DNA of 64,000 bases from Rosa chinensis (taxonomy: Eukaryota; Streptophyta; Magnoliopsida; Rosales; Rosaceae). This document shows positions 51,901-61,565 of the stretch, piece after piece. Positions within the stretch are counted from its first letter, which is position 1, and each line of letters begins with the position of its first letter. The stretch covers positions 80,732,824-80,796,823 of the forward strand of contig NC_037092.1 in the NCBI RefSeq assembly GCF_002994745.2, given 5' to 3'. The position numbers and the translations under genes were made by a program. The notes below the pieces were generated by a model. That model was not told where the DNA came from. It was given only the letters and a program-made list of their open reading frames with translations, and searched no databases.

Positions 51901-53496
51901 TTTCTTTCTTCCACTCCAGTTATTGTGAATAATTAAACTGTTGTAAGCATCATATGCCATTTATCTTGTATATGATCTGGGAATCATGCTGTCAGCTCCT
52001 TCTCGCAAAACTAATATTTGAAATTTTGTACAAATGGAATTGTGGTATACAAAGATTACTAGAATCGTGTAAATGTGCTGACCTAGAATCATAGTGCCTA
52101 CATTGCAAACTGCAAATTAGCTTTATAGATGTGCTTCCACATTTAAGACATTTACAGATGAACCATCATTCCTTGCTTGTTGATTTGTAATTTATGTCTT
52201 GGTCTTAATTTGCTGCTTGCAGGTCACATCAGCTTCTACTTTCCTGGGTCAGGGTCAATATTTACAGGAGACACTTTGTTCAGCCTATCATGTGGCAAGT
52301 TGTTTGAAGGAACACCTGACCAGGTAATTCTTGGCCTATGTATTATGTCCTTACTATTGTTTGATCAGTCAAAACTGGTGCTATGTTTGAGTTTGAGGAG
52401 GGAACATCCTGTAAAATAGTGAGTTTGTCAGAAGTTTGTTTGAGGGGTTGCTTCCAGAAGATGAAATTTCCTATAGAATTTTGCAGTAAATGTTAGAAAA
52501 CAAAGTTGTAGTTATGTGTTGGCATTTGTCTTCTTTGATTAATGCTCGCCCTTGAGATAAAACATTAAAAGCAAAACTTCGCAACTTAATGGTGGGTCAA
52601 AGCAGTTAATAGTGAAGGTCCTTTGGTTTTTTAACACTTCAAAGCAATAATTATCTTGTTACATTTGTTCAACTTCATAAATAATAATATAGTTATATAT
52701 ATACTCTGTGTGGGTGTCTCTGTATGTGTTTTAAAATCTGTTTATTGTTTTAAAATCTGTTTATTAATCAGTTGATTGTCTGTTACAGATGCAGTCTTCC
52801 CTTACAAAGATCATGTCTTTGCCAGATGATACAGAAGTATACTTTGGTCATGAATATACATTGGTTAGTCATGTTACTTTTTCAGTTTTCTGTAAGCTAT
52901 ATAATGTTTTAAAGTTCAGGACAGTGAACTGACTTGAGGCAACCATTTGTAACAGAGTAACTCTAAGTTTGCCTTATCTATTGAGCCTGAGAATGAAGAA
53001 CTTCAATCCTACGCAGCCCGTGTCGCACATCTTCGCAGCAAAGGGGTGCCTACGGTAAATATGCTGGCTTCTTATTTTAATAGTGTGGTCTTTTGAGGTT
53101 GGATTTAGTGATCTGTGACTTTGGATCCGGTTGGAAAGCCACTAATTGGATAGTAAGAATGTGATTACATCTCGTCAGAGTAGTAGCTTTTACACCCGAT
53201 GCAGATTCACAGATCCCAAAATCCATCTGATTCATAGAGCAAGAAAATATCTATGTTTATATTGGTTTCATATGACAGTGTTTCATGTGTGTTGATGCAC
53301 ACATGACCCTTTTCATGCCCTTATTGTTGGATCTGTTGTCATGTATCAGGTTCCTACCACATTGTTACTGGAGAAGACTTGCAATCCTTTTCTTCGCACA
53401 TCCAGTACAGAGATCCGGCAGTCGTTAAATATTTCAGCCTCAGCAAGTGAGGCGGAAGCATTGGGTGTCATACGCCAAGCCAAGGATACTTTCTGA
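48944..53496 (+). CDS. GLX2: Hydroxyacylglutathione hydrolase (glyoxalase II), mitochondrial type
   Basis: Hydrolyses S-D-lactoylglutathione to D-lactate and glutathione, the second step of methylglyoxal detoxification. Exons are 48944-49000, 49162-49347, 50038-50241, 51454-51577, 52223-52323, 52789-52863, 52956-53054 and 53350-53496, giving 330 residues. The first 80 residues are Arg/Ser-rich and hydrophobic with few acidic residues, as in a mitochondrial presequence. The metallo-beta-lactamase fold begins at [14 protein letters not shown]. Metal ligands are present: THHHHDH (129-135), His188 in GTPGHT, Asp207 in TGDTLF and His245 in GHEYT. The C-terminal [16 protein letters not shown] and IRQAKDTF match the plant family. 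The start is the first ATG, before a further in-frame ATG at residue 12. Confidence 0.96.
50672..50696 (+). repeat. 25-base G homopolymer in glyoxalase II intron 3
   Basis: An uninterrupted run of 25 G on the coding strand, in an otherwise AT-rich intron. Long G runs are rare in plant DNA and can form G-quadruplexes. They are also a known sequencing artefact of two-colour chemistry. Confidence 0.95.
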
Positions 53497-54245
53497 TGTT
53501 TGTCGGGTCCTTGTTTCATTTTCTGTTTGTATAGCAGATAGAGAAAGCTCGTATGTTTTGTCGAGTAAATGTATCTTTATATTTTTCAAGTCGACTCTTT
53601 TGGTTAAATTCAAGCTATGCTACCGCATTTGTTGCCAAGTATCTAAACATTTAACGCTCGTTCATTTAACTTATCCTTGCTCTTCTCATATCTCGTACAT
53701 TTTCCTCATTACTTGAGCGAAAATGTTATCTCCACCTCTAGGCAAAACCATTCGTCAAAAAATGCTTCTTGCCAAGCTCAAGTAGCTAGTGTTCTTGAAG
53801 TTGTGTCTCTTGTACCTACTCATTATTTTATTGTGTAAGTTCTCGTTGTTGGCGGCCTGTAGAGTGTGGATGCAGACATCTTGTCGAACTATGTTATATT
53901 CAGTGTTTTCTTTCCTTTGTTCGTTCATTTCTTTGCATATTTATCTTTTTGTGATTGGAGTTGTTAATTCTATTCCATTACTTTTCCCAACAAACAACAC
54001 GTACCTCATTCCATAGCCAAGCTTAGCAAATCCCGGTACCAGCTGTGAATTTCAAGCATCCTTGTCTGCACAAAGAGCAAACAATGCAGTCAATGTTTTT
54101 GACTTTTTGTTTTTGGCACAGGGCGCTGCTTCTGAAGTTACAAATCAGGGCGCTAAAGTCACAGGCTATATAAGTATATATCATTCCTTGAAACAAAATA
54201 TACTAGTCCGGTCTCATATCTATGCTCACCAGACGTTTAATAAAT
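53497..54245. other. 3' region of glyoxalase II and intergenic DNA
   Basis: Contains the presumed 3' untranslated region and short open frames without motifs. The 9 bases TTAATAAAT at 54237-54245 are one half of the target duplication of the next element. Confidence 0.5.
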
Positions 54246-55081
54246 GGAAAATGCTTGAGACACCAAATATTTATACCAAAATTGAGTACCAAATGATGTG
54301 GCATACAACACTTCATCAATATCATTCCATAAATTTCAATGACATGAATTTCTTTATTTTCAATTTAAAAACAGAATGTTTTTGAGAAAATATTTTGTAT
54401 ATTATCAAAACCCTAATGTTTTACAAAAATCAAAGCAATTACAAATATAATTACACTGCTTCTCGTGAAGAGCAGCCAATGTTATTGGTTTCATGGAGAA
54501 AAGGATGAAGAATAAAACAGATAGAGAGACCAATATTGATTCTTATCCAATTCTTTATTTGAAGTCTATTATCCATCAGCATTCTCAATTTATGGACAAG
54601 CTAGTTGATCTCATCCCTACTTAGTTCTATTTATCCAATGACGACCGGAATAAGCCATGGTTTCAAGGCCTCATTAACCTGCAAAAGCTTTAGGTAAGAA
54701 AGAAATAAAGAAAGACATTAAGAAACTCGTAGAGATTGATTCAAAACTCAAACATCAAAGACCCAGTTATAATCTTTCATGTGGGAATTGTTTTTTTTTT
54801 TCTTCTCTAATATATAGTTTGATCTGGGTATCAAGGTTGCAGAGCGCCAGATTGCTATAACAAGTTAACAACTACATCTATTCATTTTCTAAATTAATTT
54901 TGTATTTTGTTTAATTGTGACTTTTATTTAATATAAGTTTTCTTAATTCTTAAAAAAAACATGAAATTTATTTTATATCCAACAAGGAAATCCATGTCAA
55001 CATTTAAATTGATAATATGGCATGTGTCATGTCATTTGGTAAGTAATTTTGGTACAAAGTTTGGGATCCCTAACACTACTC
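54246..55081. mobile_element. Non-autonomous TIR transposon with perfect 9-bp target duplication, copy B (MULE-like)
   Basis: TTAATAAAT stands immediately outside both ends (54237-54245 and 55082-55090). The left end is GGAAAATGCTTGAGACACC; the right end on the minus strand is GAGTAGTGTTAGGGATCCC. The two then align through 'accaaa.tt...taccaaatga'. The total is 836 bp with no transposase. Nine-base duplications are typical of Mutator-like elements. The terminal sequences match copy A at 18997-20034. The minus strand carries a possible captured exon (see 54631-54678). Confidence 0.75.
54631..54678 (-). other. Possible captured terminal exon
   Basis: On the minus strand, a pyrimidine-rich stretch and CAG acceptor are followed by 15 codons, VNEALKPWLIPVVIG, and a TAA stop. 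It lies inside the 9-bp-duplication element, so it may be host sequence picked up by the transposon. I do not recognise the protein. A chance open frame of this length is quite possible. Confidence 0.25.
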
Positions 55082-55204
55082 TTAATAAATAATTGCAATT
55101 ATAAATTTTCATCGTCAGGGAAAAAGAACAATAGAGGAAGGTGCTCATCAGCATGCATGGATCAACAAGAGGAAGACTAAGAAGACAAGAGGAAGGTACC
55201 GAAC

Positions 55205-55301
55205 TACCGATCTCATCTGGATTGTGCACATCAACAGAAAATGAGTCAAACGCTGACACCTTGAGATTGTCGTCAATGCTCATCTCCTCCTTCTCGTCCA
55301 T
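55205..55301 (-). CDS. Orphan first exon (unrecognised protein), likely truncated gene
   Basis: On the minus strand a TATA box (55362-55370) is followed about 65 bases later by an ATG in good context (55301-55299), within an 'agggttt' leader typical of plant genes. The exon encodes MDEKEEMSIDDNLKVSAFD, then SFSVDVHNPDEI. A donor G|GTAGTT lies at about 55204, with another, TCG|GTACCT, slightly later. The codons look real (acidic, non-repetitive). No convincing second exon was found to the left, where the element at 54246-55081 starts within 125 bases. It may be a promoter-plus-exon relic or a very short gene. I do not recognise the product. Confidence 0.4.
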
Positions 55302-55361
55302 CGTCGCTGTCCTTACGATTCCAAACCCTAGACAGACTCACAAAGGATTGATCGAGTAGAG

Positions 55362-55370
55362 GCTATTTAT
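55362..55370 (-). promoter_or_regulatory. TATA box of the orphan exon
   Basis: The minus strand reads TATAAATAG, a near-ideal plant TATA box. An 'agggtttgg' leader and an ATG lie about 65 bases downstream. It suggests transcription towards lower coordinates. Confidence 0.5.
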
Positions 55371-55785
55371 ACTGGGAATCATTGGGCTTTGTAGTTTAAG
55401 CCTATGTTTAACCGTAAGTAATGGTGTTTCCTTTATACACAAGATGCAAGTGATTGAATCTTTGAGGATGTGAATGAGTGGTTTTTGTAATCAAGTAGTT
55501 TTTATCATTAACAGATTAGTGTTCTTGAGATCAAGTTAAATAGCAAGTAGTGAACTATGAAATAGCAAGCAATGCTAATATGCCATGAAAGAACTCATGT
55601 GTTGAAGGCTTAGCAAATAAGTTTGTATCAATTTGCTTTAAGTTTTATCAATTTGCAGTCTGCACATGTTAAATGGCATTAAGCCAGTTATTAGAAATCG
55701 ACAGAATATGATTGTGCTTTGGCTACTCTGTTTATTTATAGCTCTATTTTTTTTTCCGTCTGTCAGCTTGTCCCTAAACCCGAAA

Positions 55786-56061
55786 ATGAAGAGGATTCTG
55801 AAGTCAAGTGCCTCAGGTTCAAGTCAAACAGCTGGTCTTAAGAACCAGAAAAGATCATCTTCATCATCTCAGGTTTTTTTTTCTTTCTTTTCTTATTCAT
55901 CTCCTTTCTCAGATTTTCCGCTTTCTCCTTAGTCAGCCATTTAGGGTAACAAGGAGAAACATTTTTTTGATCCATTGGTTATTTACGGAGAAAACAGAGA
56001 GAGTTAGACAGTTAGCCAGTTGGGGTTATGGTGTATTGGTTCTTGACTTCTTGTTCTTAAG

Positions 56062-56106
<45 letters not shown>

Positions 56107-58149
56107 CTGCTAGTTAGGTTCAGCTATATATACTTGTAGTACTGTCTGTACGTGTTGCTTTCAGTACTTTTCTTTTTCCACTCTATAGCCTAGCGGATTC
56201 CTCCTTAATCAATATCCCTACAGCGCGCTTTTCTATTTAAGTTTTCCTAAATTTTGATGGTTTTAATAACCTTTCTTAAACCTTCATTCCATATTTACGT
56301 TCAAAGCTATTTCTTTGTTTCTTTTCTTCTTTCTTCAATCCTATTCCTATGATCCTATCCTACATGAGCTGCAAAACTAGGACCTGAAATATTATATGAT
56401 GCGGTCCTGATCTACTCTTTTAAGCTTCTTTTAAATAGACTCATCAAGCTTGTTGCATAGGCTTTTGAGTTGTACGTAGTGGTAAAAGCTAGTAGCAGTA
56501 GCTTCGATAAGTTAATTTGTCTCATTCGATCACCAAATACGCGTCTAGAAATCCTAATGTGAATTGAGCCGGCTTTGCAGATTTGCTTTCTGTTTAATCT
56601 TGCAAAATTGCAAGGGTTTTGATCATAATCCATACCCCTCTTTCTATTTGAAGAATTCATTTGTGTTTCATGGTTTACAGTCCTTTTGGGCTCTACGATA
56701 CCTTAAGTCTGTAGAACAATCAAACATGAATGCACTTTTGTGAGTTATTTAGCATTTCTTATGTTTAAACTTGCAAGCTTTTGATGGATGTACGAGTTAA
56801 GAATACATGTTATGGAGCAAAATTTTGAATACTGCTTGTTTTGTACTTCTGTTTGTTATTTGATCACAATGTTCTTAATTTAATTTGAACCTGCTTTATG
56901 AATCAGTGATATTACAGATGAAGTACTTGCATACTATATTAAGTTGATTTAACCCACTCTCTGAATCTCTTCACACATTCTAGGTCTTGTCAATGTTGAA
57001 GAAGGAGGAGGCCTTCGATATCCCTGAAGATATTGTAGTGAAAATTCTGTGCGGGTTGCCGGTCAAAACATTGATCCGATTCACTTGTGTGTCAAAACGT
57101 TGGCGTACGTTTTATCATCCTTTCCGATCCTCAGTTCGCCAAATCTTAACTTCAACTAGCATTACAGCAGGGAACCCTCAGCCAAAGGATCTTCGTCTCC
57201 ATCGACCCCAAATATTTTTGGGAGTCCCCTCAATTTCAATCATGGGAAGAGAATTTCAAAGGTTCAGTCAGACACCTCACCTTCCCATCAGAGGAACGTA
57301 ACCAGCTAGTAAGGACCTCGTGCAATGGTTTGGTACTTCTAGGTGACTCCTATTTAACTGGTTTGGTAGCCTTGTCTATCTGGAATCCATCAACCGGATT
57401 TTTTCGCAAAATACCTAGTCCAAGGATGACTGAATGCACCGACGAGAAGGGAGTAAAAAATGACCTAGACTTTGTAATTTCTGGTTTTGGTTACGTGTCG
57501 TCCACAGATGACTACAAGCTTGTTTTTGTAATCCCGGGCGATAGCACACATTTTCATGTCTATATCTTTTCACTGAGGGCCAACTCTTGGAAAGTTATTG
57601 AAGCTCCTCACTTGTGTCTTCACCAGACTGCCATCACGAGGTGGGGACGCTTTCAAATGAAGCAATCCATTGGATTAACTACGGCCGTGGAGTTTCAGGC
57701 CCAGCGAGTGTGTATGCTTTTGATTCGGCAGAGGAGGAGTTCCGTGAAATGACATTGCCTTTTTGGTACGCAGATTATGACAGAGACATGAGGGTTGTTT
57801 TAGGGGAATGCCTTTGTGTGTGGTTTAAGACAGATGGTGGGGTTGGTTGCGAAATTTGGGGAATGACAGAGTATGCGGTGCCTGAATCTTGGGTTAAACT
57901 CTTTGGATTTAGAAAATAAGATTTACCAGATGTGTTCACTTCATTACACTGTGGTTGGCATCTGTGTTCTGTTACAGAAGGCGGTACAGTTGTGATTCAA
58001 CTATTTGGCAGCAAGGAGTTGGTCAGGATTGAATGCCGTAAAGAAGAGAAGCCAGCTGTCTTCAGCGTTCGATTGAAGAGTTGCGCAGGTGTAGGCATTA
58101 TTTTCACACGACTTCATATGGTGAAACTTTAGTTTCTGTACCCGAATGA
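55786..58149 (+). pseudogene. F-box/associated-domain protein pseudogene
   Basis: F-box proteins recruit substrates to SCF ubiquitin ligases. Exon 1 (55786-55872) encodes a Ser/Lys-rich start (MKRILKSSASGSS). Exon 2 (from 56984, after a TAG acceptor) gives the F-box: DIPEDIVVKILCGLPVKTLIRFTCVSKRW. The associated domain follows, with SCNGLVLLG, LSIWNPSTGFFRKIPSP, GFGYVSSTDDYKLV, SWKVIEAPH and WVKLFGF. The frame is broken by shifts near 57110, 57620 and 58110 and by stops at 57147 and 57917. The original end appears to be TGA at 58147. All pieces are collinear, so this is a once-intact gene that has decayed. A role in the present plant is unlikely. Confidence 0.85.
56066..56103. repeat. (TA)n microsatellite in the pseudogene intron
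   Basis: A run of about 18 TA dinucleotides in the intron of the F-box pseudogene. Confidence 0.95.
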
Positions 58150-60480
58150 TTATGGTGAATCTCGGGGCATGAGAAATTAGAGGCCTGGAAAAACTACGAG
58201 GCAGAACAAAAGAAGAGTGATTGCTGGGGACAGTCATTCGAATGCTGGTTGGTTTTTAATTTTTTATGTTTTAACTGTCTTGTAATTTGGATTCTCCACC
58301 GCTTTGATGTAAACTTGAGCGTCAAGCCTTTATATTTCTCTCGATTTGTTTTCTGTGTTTTTTTTTTTGTGCTTGAGGAGCCAAAACTATGTTGCATGAT
58401 GCGCTATTAATGTTGGTCTTAGCTAGTAGTGCTGCATGAAGACATTGTCTTACGGTTGTTCTAGAGTCATTATTCTTGCTTATTGCCCCATATATTATTT
58501 CGAAGGATATAGGAAATTAGACGTAGCTGAAAGTTATTATTTTGAACAGAAAGTGTTAAGGTGCGGTCATCAATATACTTGTTTCTTGCTACAGCTCTCT
58601 GTTCAATGCTTTCCATTCTCAAGTTTTTACCGTGAAGAGAACTAAAATTCGTCAAAACCACGATCAAATTGTATGCGGATTACAAAAACGGAAAAACCTC
58701 ATTATGAATGAGGAAACTCTTCAAGGGAATTTTTTGTACATGGGGGGGGGGGGGGGGGGAAGAATTGAACGACCATAAAACAAAACTTTGATGAATGAGA
58801 CAAAACTTCAATCTATGGGTTCTATAGATTTCCTAGTGAATAAAAGATTAAATTTCAATCAATGTATTTCTCAATACGCAAAACTTTTTGCAATCAGTTA
58901 AAATAAAACAATCAATAAATTTTCTTAAACAAACAAGTGCCAAGCAGTTAATGAAAAATGAATTAGAAATTCTATAGTTATTTTCGAATTCCATACACTA
59001 GACTAAAATCCCAATGCTAGTTCAATCTTTCAACAAAGAAAGGAACAAAATAACAAATTAAAAGAACATTAGAACCGTAATAGAGTTTAACTAATGTTAG
59101 TATCATATGAATATTGTTTATTTATACTTTATTTAAAAATTTAAAGACATGGTTAATTGTGGTAGGGGTTGCAAATTTTTCTTTTTTGTCAAGGGTCAAG
59201 ACTAAAAATTAGTGTGTGTGTATATGATTAAATTTAGGGGCCAAACGGAGAAATAACATCAAAATGAAAGAGAATTTAACAATAAACAAAGGGAAATACT
59301 GCTTACTCCCTATACTTATAGGGTTTCATCGTTTCAGTCCCTGACCTTCGAATTTCACCTAAAAAGTCCCTAAACTCCTAATTTCCTCCCAATTGGTTCC
59401 TGCCGTCAAGTTCAGCGGTGGGGAAAACAGGTCACGTCTGTAAGTCTGACAATATTAAACGCCATACCAACTCGACCATGGCGTGAGTTTATTGGCCACC
59501 TAAACTCGACCATGGTGTTGAGTTCAGCGGTGGGGAAAACAGGTCATGTCGAAGAGGTAATATGGTCTGAGGACCTGGCTGCGAGCAGTTCGGCGGTAGG
59601 TGGACGATGGACGACGGCAACATCGGCCGTGATGGCCAACGAGGCAGCAGTGGGGGTGCCCAAATCATTTTGGGGGCCCAATTGGATTTGGTGGCCCGAA
59701 TTAATCTGGGTGCCCAAATCAAAGGAGTTTGGGGTGTTCAATGCTGATAAGAGTACCCTTTGGTTGTGGGCTCTTTGGTGGACCAAACTGTTGGGCTCGG
59801 GTTCTTCAGGGTTTCGACTTTGGGATCCAAGAGAATCGACTCAGAAAATCACTTCTACATTCCTTCCAAAGCTCCTAGCCCAAGTGTTATGGGCAAGGAG
59901 AAAATTTAGTTTAGTTTTATTTCTGAATTTTGCCTAATTGCTATGTGTTAATTTTCATAGTTCTTGGGCTCGCTGAATAAGTGAGCACTGGTTGTCTAAT
60001 AGGTGGTGCTAGCATACCACGTCCTAAACTTGCCCTTGAGTTTGACAAGAGAATGTATGTATCCGTGCCATTTTGACTTGAGATGAATGATTTACTTGGT
60101 TAAAAAAGAAAAAGAAAAAAAAAGGGCCATTGTCCTCATTGGTCTTCACGTGCGTCCGCCATCGTCTCCAAGGAGACTCTCCAAAGCTCAAAAGCCGCTA
60201 CAACGCTAGACCTTGCTTCTTATGAGATTAAGGAGAAGTCTGGAATGAACCAAAAGATTTGTAGACCAACAGATGCCGTCTGTTTTTCTGTTAGACTGAC
60301 CAGGTCAACTCACATAGGACAAGTTAGATGAAACTGTAAGGTATGAAGTTACACAGGGGCTTTTAGGGGAGAAGGACATAGGCGGCTGCATCGAGAAGGA
60401 GAGAAGTTTGCAAGACTAAAAATAGTAGTCTCTGCCAATCTTCCTCTCTACGAAACATCAGAATTTCCTGGCATCAAAAC
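58150..60480. other. Intergenic DNA with repeat debris
   Basis: Includes an 18-base G run (58742-58759). A repeat-like phrase, 'ctataggg…cagtccctgacc…aaaaagtccc', lies near 59310-59390, of a kind common near plant transposon ends. There are two direct repeats: 'agttcagcggtggggaaaac' plus 6 bases at 59409-59434 and 59521-59546, and 'actcgaccatgg' near 59470 and 59503. An A-rich tract at 60100-60123 could be the tail of a truncated retroelement. No gene is supported. Confidence 0.5.
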
Positions 60481-60900
60481 CATGAAAAATATCTGGTCTG
60501 GGCTCCTTCTCTTTGGTCTTTTTTTACAGCTAATAACTTGTGCTGCTGGCTATCTCACCGCTTCGAAGTGAGCGCAGAACTATTTGATGGAACCCAATCA
60601 TCTCGCCAGTTTGATCGATTTTGGGTCCTTGATCTTACTCTGAAGTATAAGAAGAGTGACCCAGACACTGAGAAAGTTTTGAGGTTATTCACAGTCCAAG
60701 TTTTCTTTGCTGCCTTTGTGGATGCATGTCAATGTCATCTTCTTCGAAACCGAGCATCAATTCTATATGAATTGGATCCTTCTGCTTGGTTTTCTGTAGA
60801 TGCAACTTACTTCTATAGGAAGCTGGGTTTGGAGATAAATACCAGAAACCCCTCCTCGTTTTACATCACGGCACATAAATTACACTTTACGTCTCAATAA
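60481..60900 (+). other. Unrecognised possible gene fragment
   Basis: An ATG at 60481 opens a short frame, MKNIWSGLLLFGLFLQLITC, that looks like a signal peptide and stops after 29 codons. In another frame, 60538-60900 stays open for 120 codons with ordinary amino-acid composition but no motif I know. This could be a decayed secreted-protein gene or chance. Confidence 0.2.
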
Positions 60901-61565
60901 CTGTCAACAAAAAGTATCCAAATTCTGAGGCTGTGAACTGGCCACGTCGGTGGGGCCCTTTTGGTCTACAAAACTTTTGGTTCATTCTAGCCTACTCCTG
61001 AGATTAAACACTAAAAAATCTCAAAAAATTTACACAAAATTGCTCCCATTTTTTAGTAAAATTATCTACATTTTTAGTTAAAAGTAATCATTCCTCGGCA
61101 AATGTTCCAAGAAATGTCTCTCCTACTCTTGGCCTTGTTTGGACATCGTGGCTCCAAGTTGCATAATTTCAAATTTTGGTCATTTTCAATTAATCTCAAG
61201 CTTAAAAAAAATATATACATGAGTCGAGCCAAACTTGAGCTTGAAAAAAAACTTACTTCGAGGTTAAGCCCGACTCGAACTTAAGCAACTGAGCTGAACT
61301 TACACTCGAACTTTAATATTCCTTAACATCCTCACATGGGCCTCTTTTATGCAAGTCCAATCGGATGGTTTGTTACGCATTGGGCTATAGCCCTTAGCCA
61401 ATTTCCTCGGAACCATAATTCGGGTCAAGCCCAAATAATGACATATAAATAGGCAATTCTCTTCCCGCTACTCACAATTCACTTTCGCTCTCTCTCTCTC
61501 TCTCTCTGCGCTCCAATCAGACTCAAATTTCAGTGACTTTGATCTGAAACTCAAACCCGCCGGAG
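60901..61565. other. Upstream region of the second THO3-like gene
   Basis: AT-rich DNA ending in a CT-dinucleotide leader (61490-61508). 'cttcccgctactc' near 61460 is shared with the THO3 upstream region. No separate gene is seen. Confidence 0.5.

Noticed and set aside
59512..59937. 141-codon plus-strand open frame
   Set aside because: Repetitive Trp/Pro-rich translation within duplicated sequence; no homologue recognised.
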